Below, in pieces: positions 1 to 7,501 of a stretch of 64,000 nt of DNA. The number at the start of each line of letters is the position of its first letter. Positions within the stretch are counted from its first letter, which is position 1. Both the position numbers and the translations under genes were made by a program. Origin of the DNA: JAGWBJ01 sp964291465. GTDB taxonomy: Bacteria > Chloroflexota > Dehalococcoidia > Lucifugimonadales > JAGWBF01. Where the stretch lies: contig OZ219927.1 in assembly GCA_964291465.2 (NCBI GenBank), positions 8,343 through 72,342 on the forward strand, in the 5' to 3' direction. The notes beneath the pieces are model-generated. The model was not told the DNA's origin. It ran no database searches and saw nothing but the letters and a program-made list of their open reading frames with translations.

Positions 1-1035
1 CTCGATGGTGGTGCCGAAGAACTTGACGTCCTTCTTGGTGGTGTACTCGTCGGTGGCGGTGGTGCATATGGGACCGTCCACCAACCCCTGCTGCAGGGCG
101 TCCCGGTCCTCGGCGTACTTGATGGCCGGGTAGGTGTGTATCTTGGTGCCGTTGGGCTTCTTGTAGTCCTCGTGGGTGAACTCCAGGTAGTTGTGCAGCG
201 CCTCACCGTACACGGGCTGGTTCCGGGAGCGCGCCTCGGCGATGGCCCGGACCCCCTCCTTGGCCGTGGTGTGGACGAAGTAGATGGCCACACCCGTGTG
301 CTCGGCCATGCGCGTTATCTTCCGGAAGGACAGGTCCTCGGACACGTTGCTGTGCACCAGGTGCAGGTTGTAGCCCTGGTCGTTCCCCTCGCGCTTCAGC
401 TTCTCCGTCTGGTACATCACCAGGTCGTCGTCTTCGGCGTGGACGGCCATGATGCCCGAGCCCTTGGCCACCTCCTCGAATATGGCCATCAGGTTGCCGT
501 AGGGTACCCGTATGGCGTGGAAGGTGGTGAATATCTTGAAGCTGGCCAGGCCCGCCTGGATCGCCTCCCGGATCTCCCCTATGGTGTGGTGAGAGACGTC
601 GCCGGCAAGTATGTGATGATAGGCGAAGTCGGTGTAGGAGTGGCCGGAGAAGGCGTTCTTCCGCTTCTCCACCTGCTCCATGATGGGCTCGGTGGAGGGA
701 GTCTCGCCGGGAGTGATGGGAAGCTCGCCGGAGAAGTCTATGAAGGTGGTGACTCCGCCGAAGGCCGCCGCGCGGCTGGCTGCCTCGGGCGGCTGGGTGA
801 TCACCTCGGGCTTGCCCGCCCAGACCTCGGGCACCGGGATGCCGATGTGGGTGTGGGGCTCGATGCCGCCGGGCAGGACGATCTTGCCGGCGGCGTCGAT
901 GGTGCGGGCCGCCTCCACCTGCAGGGTCCCGGGCAGGGCCACGGCGGCTATCCTCTCGCCCTGGACCCCGATATCCATCTCGCCCACTCCCTCGGGAGTG
1001 ACGACGCGGCCCCCCTTGATAATCAGGTCCAGCAT
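1..1035 (-). CDS. Dihydropyrimidinase/hydantoinase-family cyclic amidohydrolase (3' end outside window)
   Basis: Metal-dependent hydrolase of cyclic amides such as dihydropyrimidines or hydantoins; cytosolic. The 345 visible residues begin MLDLIIKGGRVV, the usual N-terminal beta-sandwich strand. Metal-site residues are visible: HTH at 61-63, the lysine expected to be carboxylated at K167 (SFKIFTTF), H199 (AVHAED), H255 (YFVHTT) and an aspartate in TTATDEY near 333. The start is the ATG behind a strong AGGAGGAG ribosome site. The C-terminus runs off the left edge. The exact substrate cannot be read; dihydropyrimidinase, D-hydantoinase and allantoinase-like enzymes share this layout, but the length before the last metal ligand and the SFK motif favour the dihydropyrimidinase/hydantoinase branch. 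Confidence 0.85.
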   Translation of the reverse strand, partial: MLDLIIKGGRVVTPEGVGEMDIGVQGERIAAVALPGTLQVEAARTIDAAGKIVLPGGIEPHTHIGIPVPEVWAGKPEVITQPPEAASRAAAFGGVTTFIDFSGELPITPGETPSTEPIMEQVEKRKNAFSGHSYTDFAYHHILAGDVSHHTIGEIREAIQAGLASFKIFTTFHAIRVPYGNLMAIFEEVAKGSGIMAVHAEDDDLVMYQTEKLKREGNDQGYNLHLVHSNVSEDLSFRKITRMAEHTGVAIYFVHTTAKEGVRAIAEARSRNQPVYGEALHNYLEFTHEDYKKPNGTKIHTYPAIKYAEDRDALQQGLVDGPICTTATDEYTTKKDVKFFGTTIE

Positions 1036-1123
1036 GCTTCTCCTCCTGCTCAGACTCTTCTTGGGCGTGGAGCGGCCAGTTACGGCCACCGGGACTGGCC
1101 AGGTCCATGCTGAAGGCGCTCAT

Positions 1124-1152
1124 ATTCTACCCCGGGCCTCATTTGGTGGCAA
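1124..1152 (-). promoter_or_regulatory. Sigma-70-like promoter of the hydantoinase gene
   Basis: On the minus strand, -35 TTGCCA and -10 TAGAAT are separated by exactly 17 bases and lie about 90 bases upstream of the start codon. Confidence 0.6.
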
Positions 1153-1213
1153 GACGCGCCCGTGGCCGTGGGTCCCCCGCGGCTGTAGTCGAGCAGTCCC
1201 GGGCTCGTGCGCG

Positions 1214-1242
1214 TTGTAATGCACACACCCATGCGTTACACT
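1214..1242 (+). promoter_or_regulatory. Sigma-70-like promoter of the SDR-MFS operon
   Basis: TTGTAA and TACACT are separated by 17 bases. The -10 ends 26 bases before the SDR start codon, which has its own GGGAGGTGA ribosome site. Confidence 0.6.
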
Positions 1243-1268
1243 TGTTGCCACGAGCAGGGAGGTGACAC

Positions 1269-2120
1269 ATGGCGGCGTTGGAGGGCAAGGTGGCGCTGGT
1301 GACCGGCGCGGGTGGAATGAGGGGCGTGGGCCGGGCCACCGCCCTCAAGTTGGCTTCCCAAGGGGCCTGCGTCGCCGTGACGGACATCCGCCGCGGAGCG
1401 GAGGACCTGCCTCCCGCCGAGGTGCGGACGGAGTGGGGGGGCATCGACGCCGTGGCCGAAGAGGTGCGCTCCCTGGGAGGGCGCTGCCTGTCCATCTACT
1501 GCGACCTGGCCAGGGCCAACCAGATCGAGGACGCGGTCTCCCGGGTGGTGGAGGAGTTTGGGAGGTTGGACATCCTTGTCAACAACGCCCGGGCCATCAT
1601 CGGCAGAGACCGGGTCCCCGTGACGGAGCTGTCCAGGGAGGTCTGGGACCAGTTCATGGCCATCAACTCCACCGCGGTCTTCTTGTGTACCAAGGCGGCC
1701 GGCCGGGAGATGGTGAGGCTGGGCAACGGTGGACGCATCATCAACATCGCTTCCAACGCCGCCAAGCAGGCCAGCGCCCTGGGAGCCGCGTACTCCGCCT
1801 CCAAGTTCGCCGTCATCGGCCTCACCCAGGCGTCGGCGCTGGACCTGGCCCCCCACGGCATCACGGTGAACGCCGTGTGCCCAGGCTCCATCAACAGCGG
1901 GCGTCTCAGCTACTGGGAGCGGTCCAGGGCCGAGGAGGAGGGCGTCCCGCTGGACGCCCTCCGCGCCGGCATCCTGGAAGCCGCCGCCAAGGCGATCCCC
2001 CTGGGCCGGGTTGCCGAGTCGGAGGATGTCGCCAACATGGTGGCGTTCCTGGCGTCCGAGGACGCCGGCTACATCACGGGCCAGGCCTACAACGTCAACG
2101 GCGGCCTGCTCTTCCACTGA
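1269..2120 (+). CDS. Short-chain dehydrogenase/reductase (SDR)
   Basis: NAD(P)-dependent oxidoreductase of the classical SDR family, 283 residues. The Rossmann dinucleotide motif TGAGGMRGVG is at 12-21, NNAR at 105-108, the catalytic serine near S162, and the Y175-SAS-K179 catalytic pair follows. The insert between the first glycine motif and the second helix (about residues 42-58) is longer than in minimal SDRs. The C-terminal region ends AYNVNGG, usual for SDRs. It shares its last base with the start of the MFS gene (TGATG), so the two are translationally coupled and may handle the same compound, one importing and the other oxidising or reducing it. The substrate is unknown. Confidence 0.9.
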   Translation: MAALEGKVALVTGAGGMRGVGRATALKLASQGACVAVTDIRRGAEDLPPAEVRTEWGGIDAVAEEVRSLGGRCLSIYCDLARANQIEDAVSRVVEEFGRLDILVNNARAIIGRDRVPVTELSREVWDQFMAINSTAVFLCTKAAGREMVRLGNGGRIINIASNAAKQASALGAAYSASKFAVIGLTQASALDLAPHGITVNAVCPGSINSGRLSYWERSRAEEEGVPLDALRAGILEAAAKAIPLGRVAESEDVANMVAFLASEDAGYITGQAYNVNGGLLFH

Positions 2121-3442
2121 TGGGACCCGCTCTCCCAGACCCCCGTAGCCCTGCCAGGAGAGGTCCCCACTACGCGTGGGTAATCATAGCCGTCGCCGTC
2201 TTGCTGAACATGGCCGGCGGGTCGGTCAACCTGGTCTTCGGCGTCTTGGTGGTGCCGCTGCAGGAGCAGATGGGCTGGAGTCCGGCGGGCATCACGCTGT
2301 CCTACTCCCTGACCGCCGTCACGGCCGCGGTCTTGGCCCCCATGGTGGGGGCGGCCACGGACCGGTACGGGGCACGGAAGGTCATCATCGTGGGGGTGGT
2401 GTCCTTCGTGCTGGGCGCCGTGTCCACGGGGTTCACCACCCAGGTGTGGCAGATATGGATAACCTATGGGTTCCTGCTGGGGGTCACCCACGCCTGCATC
2501 GGCGTGGGCATCCTCACCTCCGTCACCTCCTGGTTCAAGACCCGGTTGGGCTTGGGGGTGGGGCTGATGCTGGCCTCCCACGGGCTGGGTCCCGCCCTGA
2601 TGGCCATCCTCATAGGTCTGCTCATGGCCTCGGTGGACTGGAGGACGGGCTTCTGGACCATCGGCGTGGTCGGCGGCGTGGTGATGGGAGGGCTGGTGCT
2701 CATGTTCCGCGGCCAGCCCTCGGACATGGGGCTAAGGCCCTACGGCGCGGGCCCCACCGGTCCGGCCGGACCGCCGCGGGACCCGGTGGTCGAGAAGATG
2801 CAGATCGAGGCCTACCGACGCCGCATGCAGGGGACCGCCACCTTCTGGAAGCTGGTGTGGGTGCACCTGCTGGGGTGCGTGGGCCACGCCATCATCCTCA
2901 TCTATATCATACCCATCGCGGTGGCCGCCGGCGTCGACGAGGTGAGCGCCGCTGGCGTCCTGAGCACCCTGGCCTTGGTGAGCGCGCTGACCCGCTTCCT
3001 GACCCCCGTGGCCGCCGAGCGGTTCGGGGCGCGGGATACCATGGCTGCCATGTTCGTGCTTCAGGGCCTTCCAGTGCTCCTCCTGTTCTGGGCCGGGGAC
3101 GTGTGGCAGTTCTACCTGTTCGCCGTCGTATTCGGCATCGGGTACGGGGGAGAGGGATCGGGCTTTCCCGTGATAAACCGTCAGTACTTTGGAGTGGGCC
3201 CCATGGGCCGCTCCTTCGGCTGGCAGGCCTGCGGCGCCATGATAGGCATGGCCCTGGGGGGATGGAGCGGCGGCGTGCTGTACGCCATCTTCGGCAACTA
3301 CGACACCACCATCCTGCTGTCGGTCCTCACCAGCGTGGCCGGCGGCCTGATCATCCTCTCCATGGAGAGCTCGCGCCACCCCATTATCGCGGCCCTGGGG
3401 GAGACGCCGGCTCCCGATGCGAGGGCTTCTTCGGCCGACTAG
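2120..3442 (+). CDS. Major facilitator superfamily transporter
   Basis: Integral membrane transporter of 440 residues with about 12 hydrophobic segments in two halves and a polar central loop around 200-240. The motif DRYGARKV after the second segment matches the MFS loop 2-3 signature. The start is the ATG that overlaps the SDR stop codon; the reading frame stays open much further upstream, but that part is antisense-like and overlaps the SDR gene in another frame. The family resembles monocarboxylate/oxalate-formate type carriers (HYAWVII near the N-terminus), which suggests an organic anion substrate, but this is inference. The stop codon lies inside a 16-bp tandem repeat shared with comEA. 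Confidence 0.88.
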   Translation: MGPALPDPRSPARRGPHYAWVIIAVAVLLNMAGGSVNLVFGVLVVPLQEQMGWSPAGITLSYSLTAVTAAVLAPMVGAATDRYGARKVIIVGVVSFVLGAVSTGFTTQVWQIWITYGFLLGVTHACIGVGILTSVTSWFKTRLGLGVGLMLASHGLGPALMAILIGLLMASVDWRTGFWTIGVVGGVVMGGLVLMFRGQPSDMGLRPYGAGPTGPAGPPRDPVVEKMQIEAYRRRMQGTATFWKLVWVHLLGCVGHAIILIYIIPIAVAAGVDEVSAAGVLSTLALVSALTRFLTPVAAERFGARDTMAAMFVLQGLPVLLLFWAGDVWQFYLFAVVFGIGYGGEGSGFPVINRQYFGVGPMGRSFGWQACGAMIGMALGGWSGGVLYAIFGNYDTTILLSVLTSVAGGLIILSMESSRHPIIAALGETPAPDARASSAD

Positions 3443-3496
3443 CGGGGTGGCCGACTAGCGGGGTGGCCGACTAGCGGGGCGGCTGACTAGCCGGCG
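3433..3496. repeat. 16-bp tandem repeat, four units, covering two convergent stop codons
   Basis: Units are GGCCGACTAGCGGGGT twice, then one with a final C, then a degenerate fourth. Each carries the palindrome CTAG. The first copy supplies the TAG of the MFS gene and the third supplies the TAG of comEA on the other strand. Confidence 0.9.
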
Positions 3497-4067
3497 GCTG
3501 CTCGACGTAGACCAGGTCCCGTATGCTTTCGTAGGTGGCGGGGCCTATCCCGGTGACCTCCATCAGCTGGGGGACGGACCCGAAGCCGCCGGCCTGCTCC
3601 CTGTAGTCGACTATGGCCCTGGCCTTGACCGGCCCGATACCGGGCAGTGTCTCCAGCTCCTCGGGACTGGCGGTGTTCAGGTCGATGCCCTCCCGCGGGG
3701 CCTCCTGGGCCGTGGAGCCGCCTCCGGCCACACAGGCCTCACCGGCCCCGGGGACGTGGTAGTGGGCCTCGTCGCGCACCCGCACGGCCAGGTTCACGCA
3801 GGCCATCTGGGCGTCCTGGGAGGCGCCTCCCGAGGCGGCCAGCGCGTCGGACAGCCTGTCGCCGTCGCGCATCGTGTACACGCCGGGACGGCGTACCGCT
3901 CCGCTGACATACACCTTGAGCTCGGGCATGGGGGTGGCGGTGGGCAGGAAAATCTCCGCGCCCTGAGGGCCCTCACCGTCTCTTACCATGAGGACGAGGG
4001 CTCCTGCCAGGACCGCGATGAGGGCGGCCGTGAGGAAGGCTGCGGCTACTGTCTTCGTGGTTATCAA
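3471..4067 (-). CDS. comEA: ComEA-like DNA-binding protein (SLBB plus helix-hairpin-helix)
   Basis: Competence-type DNA receptor anchored outside the cytoplasmic membrane. Of 198 residues, 8-28 form one membrane anchor, residues about 48-105 an SLBB domain (VYVSGAVRRPGVY), and about 125-190 two helix-hairpin-helix motifs (DLNTASPEELETLPGIG and a second ending TGIGPA). A Gly/Ala-rich linker joins them. This order matches ComEA, which binds incoming double-stranded DNA for ComEC. No comEC or other competence gene is next to it here, so a role in uptake is likely but not proven by context. Its final codons lie in the tandem repeat. Confidence 0.88.
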   Translation of the reverse strand: MITTKTVAAAFLTAALIAVLAGALVLMVRDGEGPQGAEIFLPTATPMPELKVYVSGAVRRPGVYTMRDGDRLSDALAASGGASQDAQMACVNLAVRVRDEAHYHVPGAGEACVAGGGSTAQEAPREGIDLNTASPEELETLPGIGPVKARAIVDYREQAGGFGSVPQLMEVTGIGPATYESIRDLVYVEQPPASQPPR

Positions 4068-4080
4068 GGCTCCCGCCGTA

Positions 4081-4109
4081 TTGCCTTATAGACTGTGGCT
4101 GATTATAAT
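4081..4109 (+). promoter_or_regulatory. Promoter of ilvE, in the comEA-ilvE divergent gap
   Basis: TTGCCT, 17 bases, then TATAAT. The -10 sits in AATTATAATT-like AT-rich sequence that also reads TATAAT on the minus strand, so the same spot may serve comEA. Confidence 0.65.
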
Positions 4110-4159
4110 TACCGATGCCCCAGGGATAAAGCGCCCTAGGATTAACGTGGAGGTGAGAG

Positions 4160-5098
4160 GTGAGCCCAACTCCGACCGCCTTCTTTCGTGGTGAGTACGT
4201 TCCGCTGAGTGATGCCCGAGTGAGCATCACCACCCATGCCCTGCACTACGGCACCGGAGTGTTCGAGGGCGTTCGGGGCAACTGGAACGAGGAGAAGGGC
4301 GCCATACACATCTTTCGCCTCCGGGAGCACTACGAGAGGATGCTCCGGGGCTGCCGGCTCCTGATGCTGGACATCCCCTACTCCCTGGAAGAGTTGTGCA
4401 GCATCACCGTCGAGCTGGTGGAGCGTTCCGGCTACTCCCAGGACCTGTACATCCGCCCGCTGGCGTACAAGAGCGCCGAGGTGGTGGCCAACCTCAAGCT
4501 GCAGGACCTGGAGAGTGACTTCTGTCTCGTAGCGGTGCCCTTCGGAAGCTACCTGGGGACCGACGTGCTCCGGTGCTGCACGTCCTCCTGGCGGCGGGTG
4601 GACGACGCGATGATGCCGGCCCGGTTCAAGATATCCGGGCTGTACGTCAACAGCATCCTGGCCAAGACCGAGGCGACCCTGGCGGGCTTCGACGAGGCCA
4701 TAATCCTGAACCAGGACGGCCACGTCTGCGAGGGGTCGGGAGAGAACCTGTTCCTGGTCGCCGACGGGCGCATCTACACGCCCCCCATCGAGGATAACGT
4801 GTTGCCGGGAGTGACCCGGGATACGGTCATGCAGCTTGCCCACTCGGAGCTTGGCTTGGACGTGGTCGAGACCCGCATCGACCGGAGCCAGATATACGTC
4901 GCCGATGAGTGCTTCCTCACAGGCACCGCCGCCCACCTGACTCCCGTGGTCGAGGTGGACAGCCGCCGGATTGGGGACGGCTCTGCCGGACCCGTCTCCT
5001 CCAGGCTGCGAGACCTGTACTTCGATATAGTCGTAGGCAGGAACCCCAAATACATCCACTGGTCCACCATCGCGACACCCAGACTGGTGAGCGTCTGA
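4160..5098 (+). CDS. ilvE: Branched-chain amino acid aminotransferase
   Basis: PLP enzyme of fold type IV that interconverts valine, leucine and isoleucine with their 2-oxo acids, the last biosynthetic step. The 312 residues show HALHYGTGVFEGVRG at 26-40, R99 in the substrate region, the PLP lysine K157 (ARFKISGLYVNS), the conserved EGSGENLF loop and PGVTRDTVM that binds the cofactor phosphate. Length is standard for the family. The start is GTG behind GGAGGTGAG. D-amino acid transaminases and aminodeoxychorismate lyase are relatives, but the full set of IlvE motifs makes this call firm. Confidence 0.92.
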   Translation: MSPTPTAFFRGEYVPLSDARVSITTHALHYGTGVFEGVRGNWNEEKGAIHIFRLREHYERMLRGCRLLMLDIPYSLEELCSITVELVERSGYSQDLYIRPLAYKSAEVVANLKLQDLESDFCLVAVPFGSYLGTDVLRCCTSSWRRVDDAMMPARFKISGLYVNSILAKTEATLAGFDEAIILNQDGHVCEGSGENLFLVADGRIYTPPIEDNVLPGVTRDTVMQLAHSELGLDVVETRIDRSQIYVADECFLTGTAAHLTPVVEVDSRRIGDGSAGPVSSRLRDLYFDIVVGRNPKYIHWSTIATPRLVSV

Positions 5099-5143
5099 CC
5101 CTACCGTCGGTCGACCGAGCCGGTCCGAGGGGAGCTACGGTAG

Positions 5144-5758
5144 GTGCCCTGGATTAGCGTGACCTGGATCGCCTCCCTGGTGGTGGCCTACCTGATAGGC
5201 TCCATCCCCTCTGCATACTTGGCGGGGCGCCTTGCCGCCGGACGGGACATACGCGACCAGGGAGACCGAAACCCCGGGGCGGCCAACGCCTACCGCACCA
5301 TCGGTCCCAGGATTGGCCTGGCCGTGGGCGCCATCGACGTGGCCAAGGGGGCCGTTGCCGTCATAGTCGTCCGGGTTGCGACGGACAGCCTGGGCGCCGG
5401 GATGGCGGCGGGCGTCTTGGCAGTGGCGGGTCACAACTGGCCCATATTCGCCCAGCTCCGGGGAGGACGGGGCGCGGCCACCACCGTCGGCGTGTACCTT
5501 GCCCTCATACCGCTGGTGGCCATACCGCTGAGCCTGGCGTCCGTCGCCCTCCTCCCGTTTCACAGGAACGTCACCCTTACCCTGGGCGTGATCATGATAC
5601 CCTTGCCGCTGTTGGTCTGGGTCACCGGCGGGTCCACGACGCTGGTGGTCTTCTTCGTGGCCATCCCGATAATGTCGGGAGTGCGGCATTACTTCACCAC
5701 CAGGAAGGCCCAGGGGCTTGGGGAGGACCAGGCCGCACCCGCCTTGCCCCAGAAGTAG
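5144..5758 (+). CDS. plsY: Acyl-phosphate:glycerol-3-phosphate acyltransferase PlsY
   Basis: Integral membrane enzyme that makes lysophosphatidic acid from acyl phosphate and glycerol-3-phosphate, the first step of phospholipid synthesis. The 204 residues show the three PlsY loops: GSIPSAY near the first segment, the glycine/asparagine loop RNPGAANAYR at about 43-52, and GHNWPIFAQLRGGRGAAT in the middle. About five hydrophobic segments are visible. It begins with GTG and is followed within 6 bases by the next gene. A second plsY lies about 54 kb away with a frameshift, so this intact copy is probably the working one. Confidence 0.93.
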   Translation: MPWISVTWIASLVVAYLIGSIPSAYLAGRLAAGRDIRDQGDRNPGAANAYRTIGPRIGLAVGAIDVAKGAVAVIVVRVATDSLGAGMAAGVLAVAGHNWPIFAQLRGGRGAATTVGVYLALIPLVAIPLSLASVALLPFHRNVTLTLGVIMIPLPLLVWVTGGSTTLVVFFVAIPIMSGVRHYFTTRKAQGLGEDQAAPALPQK

Positions 5759-5763
5759 CTGGG

Positions 5764-6192
5764 ATGATGCCCGGCCCCTTCGTCCTCGACTATTGCCTGC
5801 TGGGGTTCCTGGCGACCCTGGGAGTCGTGCAGATGGCGGCGGCCCGGAACGGCCTGACGGGGCTGGTATTCGTCCGGCACCGTCCCACCGCGTTCCTGTT
5901 GGGTATGGCCCTCGCCGTGGGCGTGTTCCTCTGGTTCTTCCTGTCCGAACCCAGGAACATCGCCGACACCGAGGGAGGCCTGGACGGCAATCAGACCGCC
6001 GGATACTTCACCGTGTCGGCGGGGACGGCGGTCATACTCACCCTCCTTGTCTCGTCCCTGAGCAACCGGTATCTGACGCGGGACGGTCCCTTCGCCGCCG
6101 GGCTGGACGCCCTGAGGGAGACCACTTACATTAGGTCGCTGGCCAGGGCGCTGAAGCGTCCCGAGCCAGGACGCCCGTCTCCCGGCCAGTGA
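5764..6192 (+). CDS. Small membrane protein of unknown function
   Basis: I do not recognise a family. The 142 residues have three likely membrane segments (about 6-27, 41-60 and 81-99), then a basic, proline-rich cytoplasmic tail ending KRPEPGRPSPGQ. It sits between plsY and a PAP2-like gene, 5 bases after the first and overlapping the second by GTGA, so all three are probably co-transcribed and the protein may act at the membrane in lipid or undecaprenyl-phosphate metabolism. That role is guesswork from location. Two ATG codons in a row start the frame and there is no clear ribosome site, which fits translational coupling to plsY. Confidence 0.7.
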   Translation: MMPGPFVLDYCLLGFLATLGVVQMAAARNGLTGLVFVRHRPTAFLLGMALAVGVFLWFFLSEPRNIADTEGGLDGNQTAGYFTVSAGTAVILTLLVSSLSNRYLTRDGPFAAGLDALRETTYIRSLARALKRPEPGRPSPGQ

Positions 6193-6764
6193 ACGTCGAC
6201 GAGAGGGTCGTGCTGTGGCTCAACCAGTGGGCGGGCCGGTGGCCGGTGGTGGACTCGGCGGCGGAGGTGCTGGTAAGCGACTACTTCGTTCCCGTCGTAG
6301 TGGCATTGTGCCTGGTGGCTCTGTGGTTCACGGGAGACGCGGAGAGGAGGGACTCGCATCAACGTGCGGTCATCAGGGCGCTGGCGACGGTCGGGTTCGC
6401 AAGCTGGGTGGTCCTGATAGTCAACGACCACTACTTTCGGCCCAGGCCGTTCGTGGAGCACGACCTGACTCTCCTCTTCTACCGGCCCACCGACTCTTCT
6501 TTCCCGGCCCACCCGGCGGCGGTGGGGTTCGCGCTGGCCGCGGGCACTTGGGGCGGGAACAGGAGGGCCGGGGTGGTGGTGTACGTACTGGCGGCCCTCT
6601 GGGGGGCGTCGAGGGTGTTCGCCGGGGTGTTCTACCCGTCGGATATCTTGGTGGGGGCGGCCATCGGCGTGGTGGTCAGCCAAGCCGTGGCGGTGGGGCT
6701 CAGGCTCATCGAGCCGGTGCCGACGTTGGTCCTGAGGGGGGCCCGCAGGCTGCACCTAGCCTGA
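6189..6764 (+). CDS. PAP2-superfamily membrane phosphatase-like protein with altered active site
   Basis: Resembles membrane phosphatidic acid/undecaprenyl pyrophosphate phosphatases. Of 191 residues, the first motif is recognisable at 79-88 (NDHYFRPRPF). The second, normally FPSGH, reads FPAHPA at 105-110. The third, normally SRx5HxxxD, reads SRVFAGVFYPSD at 141-152, so the usual nucleophilic histidine is F148. About five hydrophobic segments are present. Both histidines that normally do the chemistry are displaced or missing, so it may be inactive, regulatory or a divergent subfamily. It starts with a GTG overlapping the preceding stop and closes a lipid-linked gene trio. Confidence 0.72.
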   Translation: MNVDERVVLWLNQWAGRWPVVDSAAEVLVSDYFVPVVVALCLVALWFTGDAERRDSHQRAVIRALATVGFASWVVLIVNDHYFRPRPFVEHDLTLLFYRPTDSSFPAHPAAVGFALAAGTWGGNRRAGVVVYVLAALWGASRVFAGVFYPSDILVGAAIGVVVSQAVAVGLRLIEPVPTLVLRGARRLHLA

Positions 6765-6777
6765 GGCCGCGAGAGGG

Positions 6778-7221
6778 CTAGTCCTCCCTTTCGGCGGACT
6801 CCCGGAGGCACGTGAAGAAGCGGTCCATCATCATCTTGTTCACGCTTCCCAGGAGCCGTTGTCCGACCCGGGCGACGGTGCCTCCCACCTGGCCGGCGCC
6901 CTGGACGGTGACGATGGTCCCACCGTCCTTCTCCGCAAGGGTCACCTGCGCCTCGCCCCTCAGGAAGCCCGCGGACCCGCTGCCGTCGACGGTGAGCTTG
7001 TAGGAAGAGGGCGGCGACTGGTCGGATATCGTGACGGTGGCCTCGTACTTGCCCCGGATAGCCCCCACCCCGACGTTGAGACTGGCCCGGTACTGCCCCT
7101 CTCCCAGCGGCTCCAGGCTCTGGCACCCCGGTATGCACCCGGCCAGACGCTCGGGGTCGAGGAGCACGTCCCAGACCCTGGCCGGGGGGGCTCTGAAGGT
7201 GTAGGTTTCTGCTACGTCCAT
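6778..7221 (-). CDS. CoxG-like SRPBCC-fold protein
   Basis: 147 residues of the CoxG/SRPBCC family: a helix-grip fold that binds hydrophobic ligands or membranes. The start has the family pattern (F-APPARVWDVLLDPERLAGCIPGC), followed by strands with GVGAIRGKYEATVTI and the late GQVGGTVARVGQRLL. In carbon monoxide oxidisers CoxG helps anchor CO dehydrogenase, but many relatives stand alone and no CO dehydrogenase genes are here. It is convergent with the PAP2-like gene and shares an AT-rich upstream gap with prkA. Function beyond the fold is unknown. Confidence 0.82.
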   Translation of the reverse strand: MDVAETYTFRAPPARVWDVLLDPERLAGCIPGCQSLEPLGEGQYRASLNVGVGAIRGKYEATVTISDQSPPSSYKLTVDGSGSAGFLRGEAQVTLAEKDGGTIVTVQGAGQVGGTVARVGQRLLGSVNKMMMDRFFTCLRESAERED

Positions 7222-7266
7222 GTCCGTCGCCTCGTCGACCGGTTCGCAAAAGAAGGCCCGTTCAAG

Positions 7267-7309
7267 TTGCCTCGGAGAACGGTTCTACTCTAAGATATAC
7301 TCTAGCATA
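7267..7309 (+). promoter_or_regulatory. Putative prkA promoter with two tandem 12-bp direct repeats
   Basis: TTGCCT, 18 bases, TAAGAT. The -10 is embedded in TACTCTAAGATA followed directly by TACTCTAGCATA (10 of 12 identical, 7286-7309), a possible operator. It would give a leader of about 200 bases. Confidence 0.4.
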
Positions 7310-7379
7310 GTATGTGTAGGATATCACAAGCCTCCACCCGACACGTCATAGGCAGGGGGACATCTACGGTCATTCCGGC

Positions 7380-7432
7380 CCCCGGCCAGAGTCCCAGGGC
7401 CGGGGACTGGACTCCCGCTCTCACGGGAGCGG
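7380..7432. repeat. Two adjacent hairpins in the prkA leader
   Basis: CCCCGGCC and GGCCGGGG form 8-bp arms with a 10-base loop; CTCCCG and CGGGAG form a second hairpin just after. The first is flanked by a CATTCCGG stretch similar to the intergenic palindromes seen near 59.8 kb. No U-tract follows. Confidence 0.5.
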
Positions 7433-7501
7433 CGCAGTCGGGCGGATTGAGCTTGGCGCCCGCCTTCGGAGGGTGCGGGGGCCTGATCGTGGGTAAGGCC
7501 G

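Noticed and set aside
1262..2119. Long N-terminal extension of the MFS protein
   Set aside because: This region is the SDR gene in another frame; the extension is Arg/Gly-rich and has no membrane or domain features.
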